Below, in pieces: positions 8,228-16,966 of a stretch of DNA of 64,000 nucleotides (position 1 is the stretch's first letter; each line of letters starts with the position of its first letter). Both the position numbers and the translations under genes were made by a program. The stretch is from Actibacterium sp. 188UL27-1. GTDB lineage: Bacteria > Pseudomonadota > Alphaproteobacteria > Rhodobacterales > Rhodobacteraceae. The notes under the pieces were generated by a model, which saw only the letters and a program-made list of their open reading frames with translations, did no database searches and had not been told where the DNA came from. Where the stretch lies: the NCBI RefSeq assembly GCF_016901225.1, contig NZ_JAFEUL010000007.1, positions 1 through 64,000 of the forward strand, written 5' to 3'.

Positions 8228-9244
8228 TCATTTGGTTGAAAGGGATACGCGCACTTTTCGTATCGCCTCGCCTTCAGCATCGTAGTTGGCCTCAATTCTC
8301 GTTGAAAGAACCCCTCCGTACAGGACAACCTGCCGCACGACATCCGCTGGGAATTTGGGGCCCTGTTTTCGGTTATAGTAGGCGCCGTCCACTTGAAGTG
8401 TTCCGTCAAGATTGACATGGGGTTTCATCGAGTTCCAGCCATCGAATCCCTGAAAGCCTTGAGCCTCCAGCCATTCGGTTGCCTGTTCAATGCCGCCGGA
8501 GGCTGACAGCAATCGGAAGATACAAAGCTCTGCATCGGCCGTGTTTCGGATCCGGCTCCAGTCCAGGCGTTTCAAGTCCGCGGCAGTCTCTGTTTCGTCA
8601 CCAGGTTCCAGGCAGGATTGCGCATCAGGAAACCGGACCAAAGCCCACCAGCCGTACCAGTCCACCGGGTTTTCCAAGAAGGCTTCAGTTTTGGCATTTG
8701 AATGACGATCCGGAAAATAGCTCGCGATCCAAGGGGGGCCGACAGTGTAAATAAAGGCCGCGCAGATAAGGGCAGAGAACAGCATGTAGATTTTTTCATC
8801 GAGGGCATTTTGCCGAAAATGGGCAATCGATCCTCCGGGGCGACCTGCAACACGACCCGTCAACAGCCAGTATATGAGGAGACAGAGAAAGATAAATCTT
8901 GATAGGCTGTCTGCATATGCGACCGTTGAGAGATAAAACAGGATGGCAGCAACCAAAAGGAACAGTATTGGTCGCCGAACGATCCACGGAAATACGGTTC
9001 GATCCAGTAGTAGAAAAACGACGCCGAGCAGGAAGAGTGCGGGGGATAGAACAAAGGGAACAACCCAAAAACTACCGATCCGGGTTGTGTAATGATCGCT
9101 CGGATCCCCCCAAATGAGACCTGTGAGGATCACCGTCGCCGCAGTGGCAACAATAAGGGAAAAGACGATACGGCAATATCTGTTGAATAAGTAAGCGCGG
9201 GATGGGCGATATCTGAATGTCATGTGATCGCAAAACCTCGCCAT
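8228..9244 (-). CDS. Hypothetical multi-spanning membrane protein
   Basis: 338 residues. The N-terminal half has four or five hydrophobic helices (about 25-45, 58-80, 92-110, 112-130 and 155-175). It is followed by a ~150-residue soluble C-terminal domain with several Trp, Tyr and acidic residues (NPVDWYGWW, WLEAQGFQGFDGW). I recognise no family. Base composition is somewhat lower in GC than its neighbours. A second possible start (MTFRYRPSRAY) lies seven codons in. It is isolated: convergent with sat-cysC, with no close neighbour upstream. Probably a real but accessory gene. Confidence 0.6.
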   Translation of the reverse strand: MARFCDHMTFRYRPSRAYLFNRYCRIVFSLIVATAATVILTGLIWGDPSDHYTTRIGSFWVVPFVLSPALFLLGVVFLLLDRTVFPWIVRRPILFLLVAAILFYLSTVAYADSLSRFIFLCLLIYWLLTGRVAGRPGGSIAHFRQNALDEKIYMLFSALICAAFIYTVGPPWIASYFPDRHSNAKTEAFLENPVDWYGWWALVRFPDAQSCLEPGDETETAADLKRLDWSRIRNTADAELCIFRLLSASGGIEQATEWLEAQGFQGFDGWNSMKPHVNLDGTLQVDGAYYNRKQGPKFPADVVRQVVLYGGVLSTRIEANYDAEGEAIRKVRVSLSTK

Positions 9245-9388
9245 CGGTGATCAACAGTCTGTGCTGCGAGATAAGAACCGATGGGTTGGGCGCCTATTAC
9301 GGAATACGTGACCCGCGCGATCTATGAATGAAACACAGTGTTTTACGATGCGGGATGCAGCTTGAACCGCACCCGCAATTGCGGGCAA

Positions 9389-10261
9389 TTACACGAGCAG
9401 GTCGCCTGATATCAGGACGTGTGCCTGGCCGGCGACTTTGACGCCGGTGATGGCATCGGGCGGGCCCAAGACCTCGACACGGGCCTGGCCGGGGCGGCCC
9501 ATGGCGTGACCTTGTTCCGCGATATAGCTGGGGCTGTCGATAAGGCCGTGATGCCACAGGTAGGCGGCGGTCGCGCCGGTGGCGGAGCCGGTGAAAGCAT
9601 CCTCTGGCGGGAGGGGCGGGGACAGCAGGAGCCGGGCGAAGGTGGCTCCGACCTCGGACGCGCCGGAGAGGGTGACCAGGTAGGGAAAGACCTCATCAAC
9701 GTTCGGGATCGCGTGGCGCTTGGCGAAGGCGGCGAGATCCGGCATGAGCGCGGCGCGGCGCAGGGCATCCTGGTCACGGATCACGGTGATGCAGAACGGC
9801 AGCCCGGTCGAGACGACCTGGGGCTGGCCGATGATGTGACCAGCCGTCAAACCAACGGCCGCGGCAACCTCTTCAGCCGGGAGGGTTGGGCCAAAGGTCG
9901 GGGCGATCTGCGTCATCTCGATCCAGGTCTCGCCGCCACTGCGGTCAAGACGGATGTCGATCACGCCTGCCCCGCTTTCAATCGTCAGGGTGTCACCGGG
10001 GATCAGACCGCGATGGAGAAGAGACCCGACGCTCGCAATGGTCGGATGACCCGCAAACGGGATCTCACCCGTTGCCATGACGTAGCGCACCTTTGCATCG
10101 GCCACGCCGATGAACGTGCATTCCACCAGGGACGTTTCGCGGGTGAAGGCAATACAGTCCGCATCGGACATCGCCCCACTGTCATCGACAACCGCGCATC
10201 CATTGCCGCCGAATGGGCGGTTGGTGAACGCGTCGACCCAATCGACCGGGTAGACGGCCAT
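9389..10261 (-). CDS. PhzF family phenazine-biosynthesis-like isomerase
   Basis: 290 residues with the two-domain hot-dog-like PhzF fold. The N-terminal signature is VDAFTNRPFGGNGCAVV, a Glu in ETSLVEC sits at the usual general acid/base position, and IPFAGHPT and FTGSATGATAAYL are present. PhzF homologues isomerise or epimerise small substrates. No phenazine genes are nearby, so the substrate is unknown. The start lies 3 bp after the DUF1150 stop, so it is the third gene of the hsp20 operon and is likely to be heat-induced with it. A palindrome CCCGCAATTGCGGG lies just past its stop. Confidence 0.85.
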   Translation of the reverse strand: MAVYPVDWVDAFTNRPFGGNGCAVVDDSGAMSDADCIAFTRETSLVECTFIGVADAKVRYVMATGEIPFAGHPTIASVGSLLHRGLIPGDTLTIESGAGVIDIRLDRSGGETWIEMTQIAPTFGPTLPAEEVAAAVGLTAGHIIGQPQVVSTGLPFCITVIRDQDALRRAALMPDLAAFAKRHAIPNVDEVFPYLVTLSGASEVGATFARLLLSPPLPPEDAFTGSATGATAAYLWHHGLIDSPSYIAEQGHAMGRPGQARVEVLGPPDAITGVKVAGQAHVLISGDLLV

Positions 10262-10264
10262 GGT

Positions 10265-10498
10265 TTAGTGCACGCTCACCGGGGTCATGTCATTCTGGCG
10301 GGCCAGAATAAAGGCCAGTTCGCGGTCAGCGACCAGGGCCAGGGGCGCGCCATCGACATCGTGGACGGCATAAAGCGCATCATGCCCGTCAGCCTGTTCC
10401 TGCACTTCCTTAGGCAGGTCGGATATTTTGACCGGGCGCACATACACGGTTTTCGGGTCGACCTGGTCCATTTGCACATTCTTCATCATGTCTGTCAT
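10265..10498 (-). CDS. DUF1150 family small protein
   Basis: 77 residues with the family core VYVRPVKISDLP, ALYAVHDVDG and REFAFILAR-like ADRELAFILARQNDM, and no membrane segment. DUF1150 genes are typical of alphaproteobacteria and repeatedly occur beside small heat-shock genes, as here (5 bp after hsp20). The function is unknown; a role together with Hsp20 is an inference from that linkage. Confidence 0.88.
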   Translation of the reverse strand: MTDMMKNVQMDQVDPKTVYVRPVKISDLPKEVQEQADGHDALYAVHDVDGAPLALVADRELAFILARQNDMTPVSVH

Positions 10499-10502
10499 TC
10501 CC

Positions 10503-10916
10503 TTATCCCATACTAATCTTAATTGTTTGCACCACGCTTTCAGGCGCCGACCGGGTCAGATCCACATGAAGCAGCCCGTTTTCCAGCAGGGCGCCCGACA
10601 CCTCGACCCCGTCGGCCAGCACGAAACTGCGCTGGAACTGCCGGGCGGCGATCCCCCGGTGGAGGAAGATGCGGTCTTCGGCATCATCGGTTTGGCGTCC
10701 GCGGATCACCAATTGCCGGTCCTCGACCGTGATCGAAAGGTCAGCCTCGGCAAAGCCGGCGACGGCCAGGGTGATCCGGTAGCTCAATTCACTGGTTTGT
10801 TCGATATTGTAGGGGGGGTAGCCCTCATTGCCGGATTTGGCGGTGCGTTCCACCAGCCGCTCCAACTGCTCAAACCCCAAAAGGAAGGGGTGTGACCCCA
10901 ACATCAATTTGCTCAT
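10503..10916 (-). CDS. Small heat-shock protein, Hsp20 (IbpA-like)
   Basis: The start is placed at ATG 10914-10916 (MSKLMLGSHPFLLGFEQLERL; GAGG upstream), giving 137 residues rather than a longer frame reaching 11048. It is an ATP-independent holdase chaperone of the cytoplasm. The alpha-crystallin domain runs from ~YPPYNIEQ to the end, with ITLAVAGFAEADLSITVED and the A-x-x-x-NGLLHVDL motif (here ALLENGLLHVDL). The C-terminal I-x-I appears as IKI. It leads an operon with DUF1150 and phzF, and a sigma-32-type promoter lies 60 bp upstream. The 5' leader can pair GTGTC with GACAT around the ribosome site, a possible but unproven thermosensor. Confidence 0.92.
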   Translation of the reverse strand: MSKLMLGSHPFLLGFEQLERLVERTAKSGNEGYPPYNIEQTSELSYRITLAVAGFAEADLSITVEDRQLVIRGRQTDDAEDRIFLHRGIAARQFQRSFVLADGVEVSGALLENGLLHVDLTRSAPESVVQTIKISMG

Positions 10917-10976
10917 GCGGCATGTCCTCGACCTAAGCGACACTGCAATGGGCCCCATTTGGCGACCCTGAAAAGA

Positions 10977-11005
10977 ATATGGGGAGCGAAAGCCAGGCCC
11001 GCAAG
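10977..11005 (-). promoter_or_regulatory. Sigma-32 (RpoH)-type promoter of hsp20-DUF1150-phzF
   Basis: On the minus strand CTTGCGG (10999-11005) and CCCCATAT (10977-10984) are separated by 14 bases, matching the RpoH pattern CTTG...CCCCATNT. The predicted start is about 55 bases before the Hsp20 ATG. The target gene type independently supports the assignment. Confidence 0.65.
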
Positions 11006-11077
11006 TGTCAAGGCAATTGCGTCCTTCGCCAACTTGCCTATATCTCACCCAATCCGTCTTAGGTAACCAGCCATTCC

Positions 11078-11296
11078 ATGACCACGACGCCTGAAATGAG
11101 CCACAACGACGTCTTGCGTGTGAAACTTGAGGTTTTGCGGCGGGAGCATCGGGATTTGGACGAGGCGATTACGGCGTTGGCCGCGCAACCGAATGCGGAT
11201 CCTTTCACGGTGAAGCGGTTGAAAAAGCAGAAATTGGTGCTGAAGGACAAGATCTCGCAGATCGAGGATGAGCTGACGCCTGATATCATTGCGTGA
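11078..11296 (+). CDS. DUF465 (YdcH-like) family protein
   Basis: 72 residues, mostly one charged alpha-helical hairpin: VLRVKLEVLRREHRDLDEAI, then TVKRLKKQKLVLKDKISQIEDE. This is the hallmark of DUF465. The function is unknown. A second start at 11096 (MSHNDVLRVK) is equally usual for the family. It is divergent from hsp20 and 45 bp upstream of purE, so it may be cotranscribed with purEK. Confidence 0.88.
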   Translation: MTTTPEMSHNDVLRVKLEVLRREHRDLDEAITALAAQPNADPFTVKRLKKQKLVLKDKISQIEDELTPDIIA

Positions 11297-11341
11297 CCCG
11301 GGCGGGGTCGGTATAAATCGCGGCTCAGGCAGGGGGATCGG

Positions 11342-11830
11342 ATGGTCAGCGTAGGTGTTATCATGGGCAGCCAGTCCGATTGGCCAACCCTGGCGAAGGC
11401 GGGCGCGGTGCTGGACGCCTTGGACATCCGGTATGAACGGCGGATCGTCTCAGCGCACCGGACCCCAGACAGGCTTTGGGACTATGGTCGGACGGCGGTG
11501 GACCGGGGCTTGCAGGTGATCATCGCCGGTGCCGGTGGTGCTGCGCATCTGCCGGGCATGATGGCGTCGAAAACCCGGGTACCGGTGATCGGCGTGCCGA
11601 TCCAGACCCGGGCGTTGAACGGGGTCGACAGCCTGTATTCCATCGTGCAAATGCCCCGCGGCTATCCCGTGGCGACGATGGCGATTGGGGAGGCCGGGGC
11701 GGCCAATGCGGCGCTGATGGCGGCGGGTATCCTGGCGTTGAAAGATGAAGGTGTGGCCGCGCGGTTGGATGAATGGCGCGCTGATCTGTCGGCTTCCATC
11801 CCAGAAGAACCCGTGGATCCGGCACCATGA
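11342..11830 (+). CDS. purE: N5-carboxyaminoimidazole ribonucleotide mutase
   Basis: 162 residues, class I PurE. It shows [12 protein letters not shown] at the N-terminus, SAHRTPDRL carrying the catalytic His, [14 protein letters not shown] and PVIGVPI. It converts N5-CAIR to CAIR in de novo purine synthesis. The stop overlaps the purK start (ATGA), indicating translational coupling of the two consecutive pathway enzymes. Confidence 0.97.
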   Translation: MVSVGVIMGSQSDWPTLAKAGAVLDALDIRYERRIVSAHRTPDRLWDYGRTAVDRGLQVIIAGAGGAAHLPGMMASKTRVPVIGVPIQTRALNGVDSLYSIVQMPRGYPVATMAIGEAGAANAALMAAGILALKDEGVAARLDEWRADLSASIPEEPVDPAP

Positions 11831-12897
11831 CGCCCCCCCTTCCTCCCGGCAGCACGATCGGCATTCTGGGCGGCGGGCAACTGGGGCGGATGTTGTCTGT
11901 TGCCGCGGCCCGACTGGGCTATCGTTGCCATATCTTTGAACCCGACGCAGCCCCTGCCGGCGATGTCGCCGCCAAGGTGACAACAGCCGCCTACAGCGAT
12001 GCAGACGCGATAGCGGCCTTTGCCAAGGCCGTGGATGTGGTGACGTTCGAATTTGAGAATATCCCGCTTTCATCCCTTGAGGCGCTGGCCCGGCTTTCCC
12101 CGCTGCGTCCGGGCATTGCCGCGCTGGACGCAAGCCAGGACCGCCTAGTCGAAAAGACGCGACTGCGCGCACTCGGTCTGCAAACGGCCCCATTTGCCCA
12201 AGTCGATGACCTGGCTGGATTGCGAGATGCAACAGGCCAGATCGGGTCGCCTGCGATCCTGAAAACCCGCCGCATGGGATATGACGGCAAGGGCCAGGTC
12301 AGGATCACAGAGCACACGGATTTGGCCCAGGCCTGGGACAGTCTCCAAGGCGCACCCGCGATCCTCGAAGGGTTTGTCGACTTCCGGTCCGAAGTCTCGG
12401 TCATCGCCGCACGTGGTCTTGACGGTGCGGTTTCCTGCTTTGACCCTGGTGAAAACGTGCATCGCGACGGTATCCTGCGCACCACCACTGTCCCTGCTCG
12501 GATCACATCTGGCCAACGCAGCGATGCCGTGCTTATCGCGGCGAAGATCCTGAATACGCTGGATTATGTTGGCGTGTTAGGGGTGGAGCTTTTCGTGACT
12601 CCGGGGGGCTTGATCGTCAACGAAATCGCGCCGCGCGTCCATAATTCCGGCCATTGGACGCAGAATGGCTGCGCCATTGACCAGTTCGAACAACATATCC
12701 GCGCGATCGCCGGCTGGCCGCTGGGCGATGGCACCCGCCATGCGGATGTGGTGATGGAAAACCTGATCGGCGATGACATGGACCGGCTGCCACATCTAGC
12801 GGCCCAACCAAATGTCGCCCTGCACCTTTATGGAAAGGCCGAAACCCGGCCCGGACGCAAGATGGGTCATGTGAACCGCACCGCCATTCGCGCTTAG
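11827..12897 (+). CDS. purK: N5-carboxyaminoimidazole ribonucleotide synthase
   Basis: 356 residues of the ATP-grasp superfamily. The start is [20 protein letters not shown]; the central part has [31 protein letters not shown] and [13 protein letters not shown]; the C-terminal half has [14 protein letters not shown]. It carboxylates AIR using bicarbonate and ATP, supplying PurE's substrate. It overlaps purE by 4 bases. Confidence 0.97.
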   Translation: MTPPLPPGSTIGILGGGQLGRMLSVAAARLGYRCHIFEPDAAPAGDVAAKVTTAAYSDADAIAAFAKAVDVVTFEFENIPLSSLEALARLSPLRPGIAALDASQDRLVEKTRLRALGLQTAPFAQVDDLAGLRDATGQIGSPAILKTRRMGYDGKGQVRITEHTDLAQAWDSLQGAPAILEGFVDFRSEVSVIAARGLDGAVSCFDPGENVHRDGILRTTTVPARITSGQRSDAVLIAAKILNTLDYVGVLGVELFVTPGGLIVNEIAPRVHNSGHWTQNGCAIDQFEQHIRAIAGWPLGDGTRHADVVMENLIGDDMDRLPHLAAQPNVALHLYGKAETRPGRKMGHVNRTAIRA

Positions 12898-12918
12898 ACC
12901 ATCCCATCATGTGTTCAG

Positions 12919-12989
12919 AAATATCCCCGCCGGAGGCACAAGATCGTGGGGCGCAACATTTGAATTTTATGCCTCCGGCGGGAGTATTT
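12919..12989. repeat. Long inverted repeat (CCGCCGGAGGC / GCCTCCGGCGG) after purK
   Basis: The 20-base arms 12919-12938 and 12970-12989 are complementary at 18 of 20 positions around a 31-base loop. The right arm ends in a T-rich stretch. It follows purK by 21 bp and ends 23 bp before the next start. It could terminate purEK transcription; the composition resembles dispersed hairpins common in Rhodobacteraceae intergenic DNA (recollection). Confidence 0.55.
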
Positions 12990-13012
12990 TTAACAACAAG
13001 AAAAGGGCAGAT

Positions 13013-14119
13013 ATGAGCACCGGTTTTTTCTGGGATGAACGATGTTTCTGGCATGGTGGCGGTAATTACTCTTTCACGCTGCCGGTCGGTGATCTGGTGC
13101 AGCCCGGGGGTGGTTTGCCGGAAAATCCCGAGACCAAGCGGCGCCTGTTGAACCTGATGCATGTCACGGGGATTACGGCGGATCTGGCTATGTTGGACGC
13201 CCCGGCGGCCACGGATGAGGATTTGGGCCGTGTTCATCCGCAGAGTTACCTGGACCGATTCAAGGACGCGTCCGACACGGGTGGCGGCGAGTTGGGCCTG
13301 CGAACGCCGTTCGGGGCGGGGGGGTTTGAGATTGCGGCGCTCTCCGCCGGGCTGGCCAAGGCGGCGGTGCAATCGGTACTGACCGGCGCGCATCGCAATG
13401 CCTATGCCCTGTCGCGTCCGCCCGGTCACCATTGCCTGCCCGATTGGCCGAACGGATTTTGCCTGCTCAACAACATCGCGATTGCGGTGGAGGCAGCACG
13501 GGCCGAAGGATTGCTGGGGCGGGTGGCCATCGTGGATTGGGATGTGCATCACGGCAACGGAACTGAGGCCATCTATTATGACCGGGCAGATACCCTGACC
13601 ATCTCATTGCATCAGGAGCATAACTATCCGCTGGATACCGGTGATGCGGTCGATCGAGGGCGGGGGCCGGGCCTTGGCACCAACCTGAATATCCCGCTGC
13701 CGCCCGGGACCGGTCACCTCGGCTATGTCGCCGCGATGGATCGGCTCGTTCTGCCTGCTTTGACGGCGTTTGAGCCCCATGCGATTGTCGTGGCCTGCGG
13801 CTTTGACGCCAGCGCCATTGATCCGCTGAGCCGGATGCTCGCCACGGCCCAGACCTTTCGCACCATGACGGCGCAGATCCAGCGCGCCGCCAACGAGATT
13901 TGCGATGGCAGGCTTGTTCTGGTCCATGAGGGTGGATATTCCGAGGTTTATGTCCCTTTCTGCGGCCATGCGGTTCTGGAGGAACTGTCGGGCAGCCAGA
14001 TCACCGCACCCGATCCGTTTGACGCCACCTTTATGGCGCGACAGCCCGGCCCAAGGTTCGATACCATGCTGTCTGACTGGCTTGATGCGCTGGAGGCAGA
14101 ACACGCGGCAACCCCTTGA
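13013..14119 (+). CDS. Class II histone deacetylase-like amidohydrolase
   Basis: The start is ATG 13013 (MSTGFFWDERCFWHGG, with AAGGG upstream); the frame is open farther upstream, but there it runs through the inverted repeat. 368 residues with the zinc-dependent arginase/deacetylase fold. RPPGHHCLPDWPNGFCLLNN carries the catalytic tandem His, VDWDVHHGNG the D-x-H zinc ligands, and ACGFDAS the third Asp. Bacterial relatives act on acetylated polyamines or other acetyl-amides rather than histones. The true substrate here is unknown. The nitroreductase follows 50 bp downstream. Confidence 0.9.
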   Translation: MSTGFFWDERCFWHGGGNYSFTLPVGDLVQPGGGLPENPETKRRLLNLMHVTGITADLAMLDAPAATDEDLGRVHPQSYLDRFKDASDTGGGELGLRTPFGAGGFEIAALSAGLAKAAVQSVLTGAHRNAYALSRPPGHHCLPDWPNGFCLLNNIAIAVEAARAEGLLGRVAIVDWDVHHGNGTEAIYYDRADTLTISLHQEHNYPLDTGDAVDRGRGPGLGTNLNIPLPPGTGHLGYVAAMDRLVLPALTAFEPHAIVVACGFDASAIDPLSRMLATAQTFRTMTAQIQRAANEICDGRLVLVHEGGYSEVYVPFCGHAVLEELSGSQITAPDPFDATFMARQPGPRFDTMLSDWLDALEAEHAATP

Positions 14120-14169
14120 TCCCAGCCCTGCGGTCCCCAACATCTGTTCCCGTGATCAAAGGAGTATCC

Positions 14170-14745
14170 ATGTCTGATACCTCACCTGCGCTTGATTTTC
14201 TGCTGACCCGCCGATCCCGCCCGGCCAAGTTACTGGCCGCGCCAGTGCCCGACCGCGACGCCCTGACCGTTTTGCTGACCGCAGCCGCGCGCAGCCCCGA
14301 CCATGGCAAGCTGGAGCCATGGCGCTTCATCGTATTGGAGGCAGCAGCGATGCAACGACTGGCGGCACTGGTGGTGGCGCGCGGCACCGCGTTGGGACGG
14401 GATCCTGACACGATTGAGAAGGCGCGCGCGGATCATGCCAATTCCCCTTTAGCCGTCGCCGTGATCTCTGCCCCGAAACCGAGCGAAAAGATCCCCCAGA
14501 TCGAACAGGTCCTCTCTGCCGGGGCGGTCTGTCTGGCCCTGCTGAACGCAGCACTTGCCGCCGGATGGGGGGCCAATTGGCTGAGCGGTTGGGCCAGCCA
14601 TGACCGTGATTTCGTAACCCAGGGGCTGGGATTGGCCGAGAGCGAGCGCGTCGCCGGCCTGATCCATATCGGCACCGCCACACGGATCCCGCCAGAACGA
14701 CCAAGGCCGGATCTGACCGCCATCACCGAATGGGTCAGCGCATGA
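14170..14745 (+). CDS. Nitroreductase family protein (YdjA-like)
   Basis: 191 residues from ATG 14170, preceded by AAAGGAG. It is an FMN-dependent nitroreductase fold of the short YdjA type. LLTRRSRPAKLLAAPVP is the usual FMN-binding N-terminus, and AARSPDHGKLEPWRF and AGWGANWLSGW follow. It presumably reduces nitro or quinone-like substrates with NAD(P)H; no specific substrate can be assigned. The stop overlaps the next start (ATGA), so the two are translationally coupled. Confidence 0.88.
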   Translation: MSDTSPALDFLLTRRSRPAKLLAAPVPDRDALTVLLTAAARSPDHGKLEPWRFIVLEAAAMQRLAALVVARGTALGRDPDTIEKARADHANSPLAVAVISAPKPSEKIPQIEQVLSAGAVCLALLNAALAAGWGANWLSGWASHDRDFVTQGLGLAESERVAGLIHIGTATRIPPERPRPDLTAITEWVSA

Positions 14746-15446
14746 TCCTTAGCGATTTTACCAAGGCATTGGGGCAACTCAGCGACCGTCGGTTCCTGAG
14801 GGTGCTGTTCATCGGCGTGGCACTGACGGTCGTCCTGCTTGCAAGCATGACAGGCCTGTTCCTGTGGGGCATCAACGCGATCACGCCAGACGAATTGACC
14901 CTGGGCGGCTACCAGATCCGCTGGATTGATGACCTACTGTCCTGGGCATTTGTGGGCGTGATGCTGGTGGCTTCCATCTTCCTGATGGTGCCGGTGGCAT
15001 CACTGTTTACCGGGTTCTTTCTAGAGGATGTGGCCGCCGCGGTGGAGGCCAAGCACTACCCAGAGCTGCCTCCCGTGCAGCGCATTCCCCTGGCCGACAC
15101 AGTACGCGACAGCGTCAATTTCTTTGGCGTTCTGGTGGCGGTCAATGCGGGGGCCATGATCATGGCGCTGATCTTTTTGCCATTTGCCGTCCCGATCTTT
15201 TGGGTCGTCAACGGATTTTTGCTGGGCCGGGAATACTACCAGATGGTCGCCATGCGCCGTTTGGGCCGGGCGGGCGCCAATGCCGCGCGCAAACGCAATG
15301 GCGGCGCGGCCTGGTTGGCGGGCACGCTGATGGCCGCCCCCCTGTCGATCCCATTGATCAACCTGTTTATTCCAGTGCTGGGAGTGGCGACATTCACCCA
15401 CCTGTTCCATCGGTTGGAGCGCCAGAGCCTGGCCCAAACCGCTTGA
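14742..15446 (+). CDS. EI24 domain-containing (CysZ-like) membrane protein
   Basis: 234 residues with four hydrophobic segments, roughly 20-45, 62-90, 128-158 and 185-215. This pattern and the N-terminal 'DFTKALGQLSDRRFLRVLF' are typical of the EI24/CysZ family. CysZ members carry sulfate, but most alphaproteobacterial EI24 proteins are uncharacterised and I do not assign transport. It is coupled to the nitroreductase by a 4-base overlap. Its 3' end overlaps the convergent DUF1467 gene by 53 bases. Confidence 0.82.
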   Translation: MILSDFTKALGQLSDRRFLRVLFIGVALTVVLLASMTGLFLWGINAITPDELTLGGYQIRWIDDLLSWAFVGVMLVASIFLMVPVASLFTGFFLEDVAAAVEAKHYPELPPVQRIPLADTVRDSVNFFGVLVAVNAGAMIMALIFLPFAVPIFWVVNGFLLGREYYQMVAMRRLGRAGANAARKRNGGAAWLAGTLMAAPLSIPLINLFIPVLGVATFTHLFHRLERQSLAQTA

Positions 15447-15696
15447 GCAGATCAAAATCGTCGACCGTGATCGTCCCGGTCACGATGATCACGTAGATCA
15501 GCATCCAAAGCGGGATGGTGATCAACGTGACGATTCGCACGGTGCGGCCCGGTTTGAAATCCGACGGGGCAGAGGCATGGGTGCCTTTCAACACCATGCC
15601 GTCATCCCCTTGGGTCCGGGTCACAATGGGCAGTACGATGAACAGGGTCATGAACCAGATGACGGCGAACAGCACCAACGCAGAGGTGATGGCCAT
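15394..15696 (-). CDS. DUF1467 family membrane protein
   Basis: 100 residues with two transmembrane helices (about 3-25 and 53-75) and the family-typical MAITSALVLFAVIWFMTLFI start and RTQGDDG loop. Function is unknown. In Rhodobacterales it commonly follows methylmalonyl-CoA epimerase, as here, where its ATG shares one base with the mce stop. The last 53 bases overlap the convergent EI24 gene; the reading frame is nonetheless family-typical. Confidence 0.88.
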   Translation of the reverse strand: MAITSALVLFAVIWFMTLFIVLPIVTRTQGDDGMVLKGTHASAPSDFKPGRTVRIVTLITIPLWMLIYVIIVTGTITVDDFDLLKRFGPGSGAPTDGTGG

Positions 15697-16100
15697 CAGA
15701 CCTGCTCCAGCTCGATCAGGGTGCCGTTGAAATCTTTTGGATGCAGGAACAGGACCGGCTTGCCATGGGCACCGATCTTGGGCTCCCCACCACCCAGAAT
15801 GCGGGCGCCCTGCCCCGCCAGATGGTCGCGCGAGGCGATGATATCATCGACCTCATAGCACACATGATGGATCCCACCTGATGGGTTTTTCTCAAGAAAT
15901 CCGGCAATTGGACTGTCGTCGCCCAGGGGGTACAGCAGCTCGATCTTAGTGTTGGGCAGTTCAATAAACACCACCGTCACGCCATGGTCCGGCTCATCCT
16001 GGGGCGCGCCGACATTGGCGCCCAGCGTATCGCGGTACATGGCTTGGGCAGCCTCCAGATCCGGCACCGCAATCGCAACATGGTTCAGGCGACCGATCAT
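15696..16100 (-). CDS. mce: Methylmalonyl-CoA epimerase
   Basis: 134 residues of the vicinal-oxygen-chelate fold. IGRLNHVAIAVPDLEAA (metal-ligand His), GVTVVFIELPNTKIELL, GGIHHVCYEVDDI and a C-terminal FNGTLIELEQV are all characteristic. It interconverts (S)- and (R)-methylmalonyl-CoA on the route from propionyl-CoA to succinyl-CoA, and so connects with prpE at 4080. It also serves the ethylmalonyl-CoA pathway in this group. The stop overlaps the DUF1467 start. Confidence 0.94.
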   Translation of the reverse strand: MIGRLNHVAIAVPDLEAAQAMYRDTLGANVGAPQDEPDHGVTVVFIELPNTKIELLYPLGDDSPIAGFLEKNPSGGIHHVCYEVDDIIASRDHLAGQGARILGGGEPKIGAHGKPVLFLHPKDFNGTLIELEQV

Positions 16101-16230
16101 TATGACACTCCTTTTGGCAACTGGCCCGCAACCTATGCAGAGGGTTTTTAATCATGGCAAGGCGACCGTTTACCCCCCATTAGGGAGTTTTCGTCTTACT
16201 GGCTGTGAAGTTGCAGCCCCGGAGGCAAAA

Positions 16231-16950
16231 ATGTCCGACGATCTGAAAGACCTTCTGCCCTTGCGAAAACCAACATCCGACCGCCCTCTTTTGGGATCGA
16301 CTGTTCTGGTGGTGGAGGATAGCCGGTTTGCCTGCGAAGCGATGCGCCTTTTATGCTTGCGCAGTGGGGCCCGGATCCGGCGGGCGGATTGTCTGGCCTC
16401 GGCGGCGCGGCATCTGAAAACCTATCGTCCGACGGCGATCATCGTGGATATGGGCCTGCCTGACGGCTCCGGTCTGGATCTGATCGGCGAATTGGCCCAT
16501 GCCGAAAGCCGGGTTCCGGTGATCCTGGGCACCAGCGGCGATCCCGAGATGGAGCCTGTGGCGCGGGAAGCCGGTGCGGATGGGTTTCTGACCAAGCCGA
16601 TCACTGGGCTTGCCCCCTTCCAACAGGCCATCCTGGAGCATCTGCCACCAACCTCCCGGCCCCAGGGATTGCGGCAGGTCTCAACCGAGGAGATCAACCC
16701 CGACCCAATCGCCCTGCGCGACGATCTGGCCCATGTGGCCGACATCCTGTCGGGCGGCTCCGACGATAATACGCTGGATTACGTGGCGCAGTTCCTGGCC
16801 AGCCTGGCCTATTCCGCCACGGATGACCATCTGGCCCGCGCGGCTGAGTCGTTGTCCCATGCCCGCGCGAACGGTCAGCCCTCTGCAGCGGCCATCGCGC
16901 AGATCTCGAACCTGGTGGATGATCGTCTGACCGCGAATGGTCCGATCTGA
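16231..16950 (+). CDS. Response regulator with receiver domain and uncharacterised C-terminal region
   Basis: ATG 16231 follows GGAGG by five bases and gives 239 residues; the frame is open far upstream, but that part overlaps mce on the other strand. The receiver domain spans about 22-135. TVLVVEDS carries the acidic pocket, IIVDMGLPDGSG the phospho-Asp, and GFLTKPI the conserved Lys. The remaining ~100 residues are helical with no DNA-binding or enzymatic motif, so it probably signals by protein contact. The partner kinase is not adjacent. Confidence 0.88.
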   Translation: MSDDLKDLLPLRKPTSDRPLLGSTVLVVEDSRFACEAMRLLCLRSGARIRRADCLASAARHLKTYRPTAIIVDMGLPDGSGLDLIGELAHAESRVPVILGTSGDPEMEPVAREAGADGFLTKPITGLAPFQQAILEHLPPTSRPQGLRQVSTEEINPDPIALRDDLAHVADILSGGSDDNTLDYVAQFLASLAYSATDDHLARAAESLSHARANGQPSAAAIAQISNLVDDRLTANGPI

Positions 16951-16966
16951 AACGCCCGAATGACGG

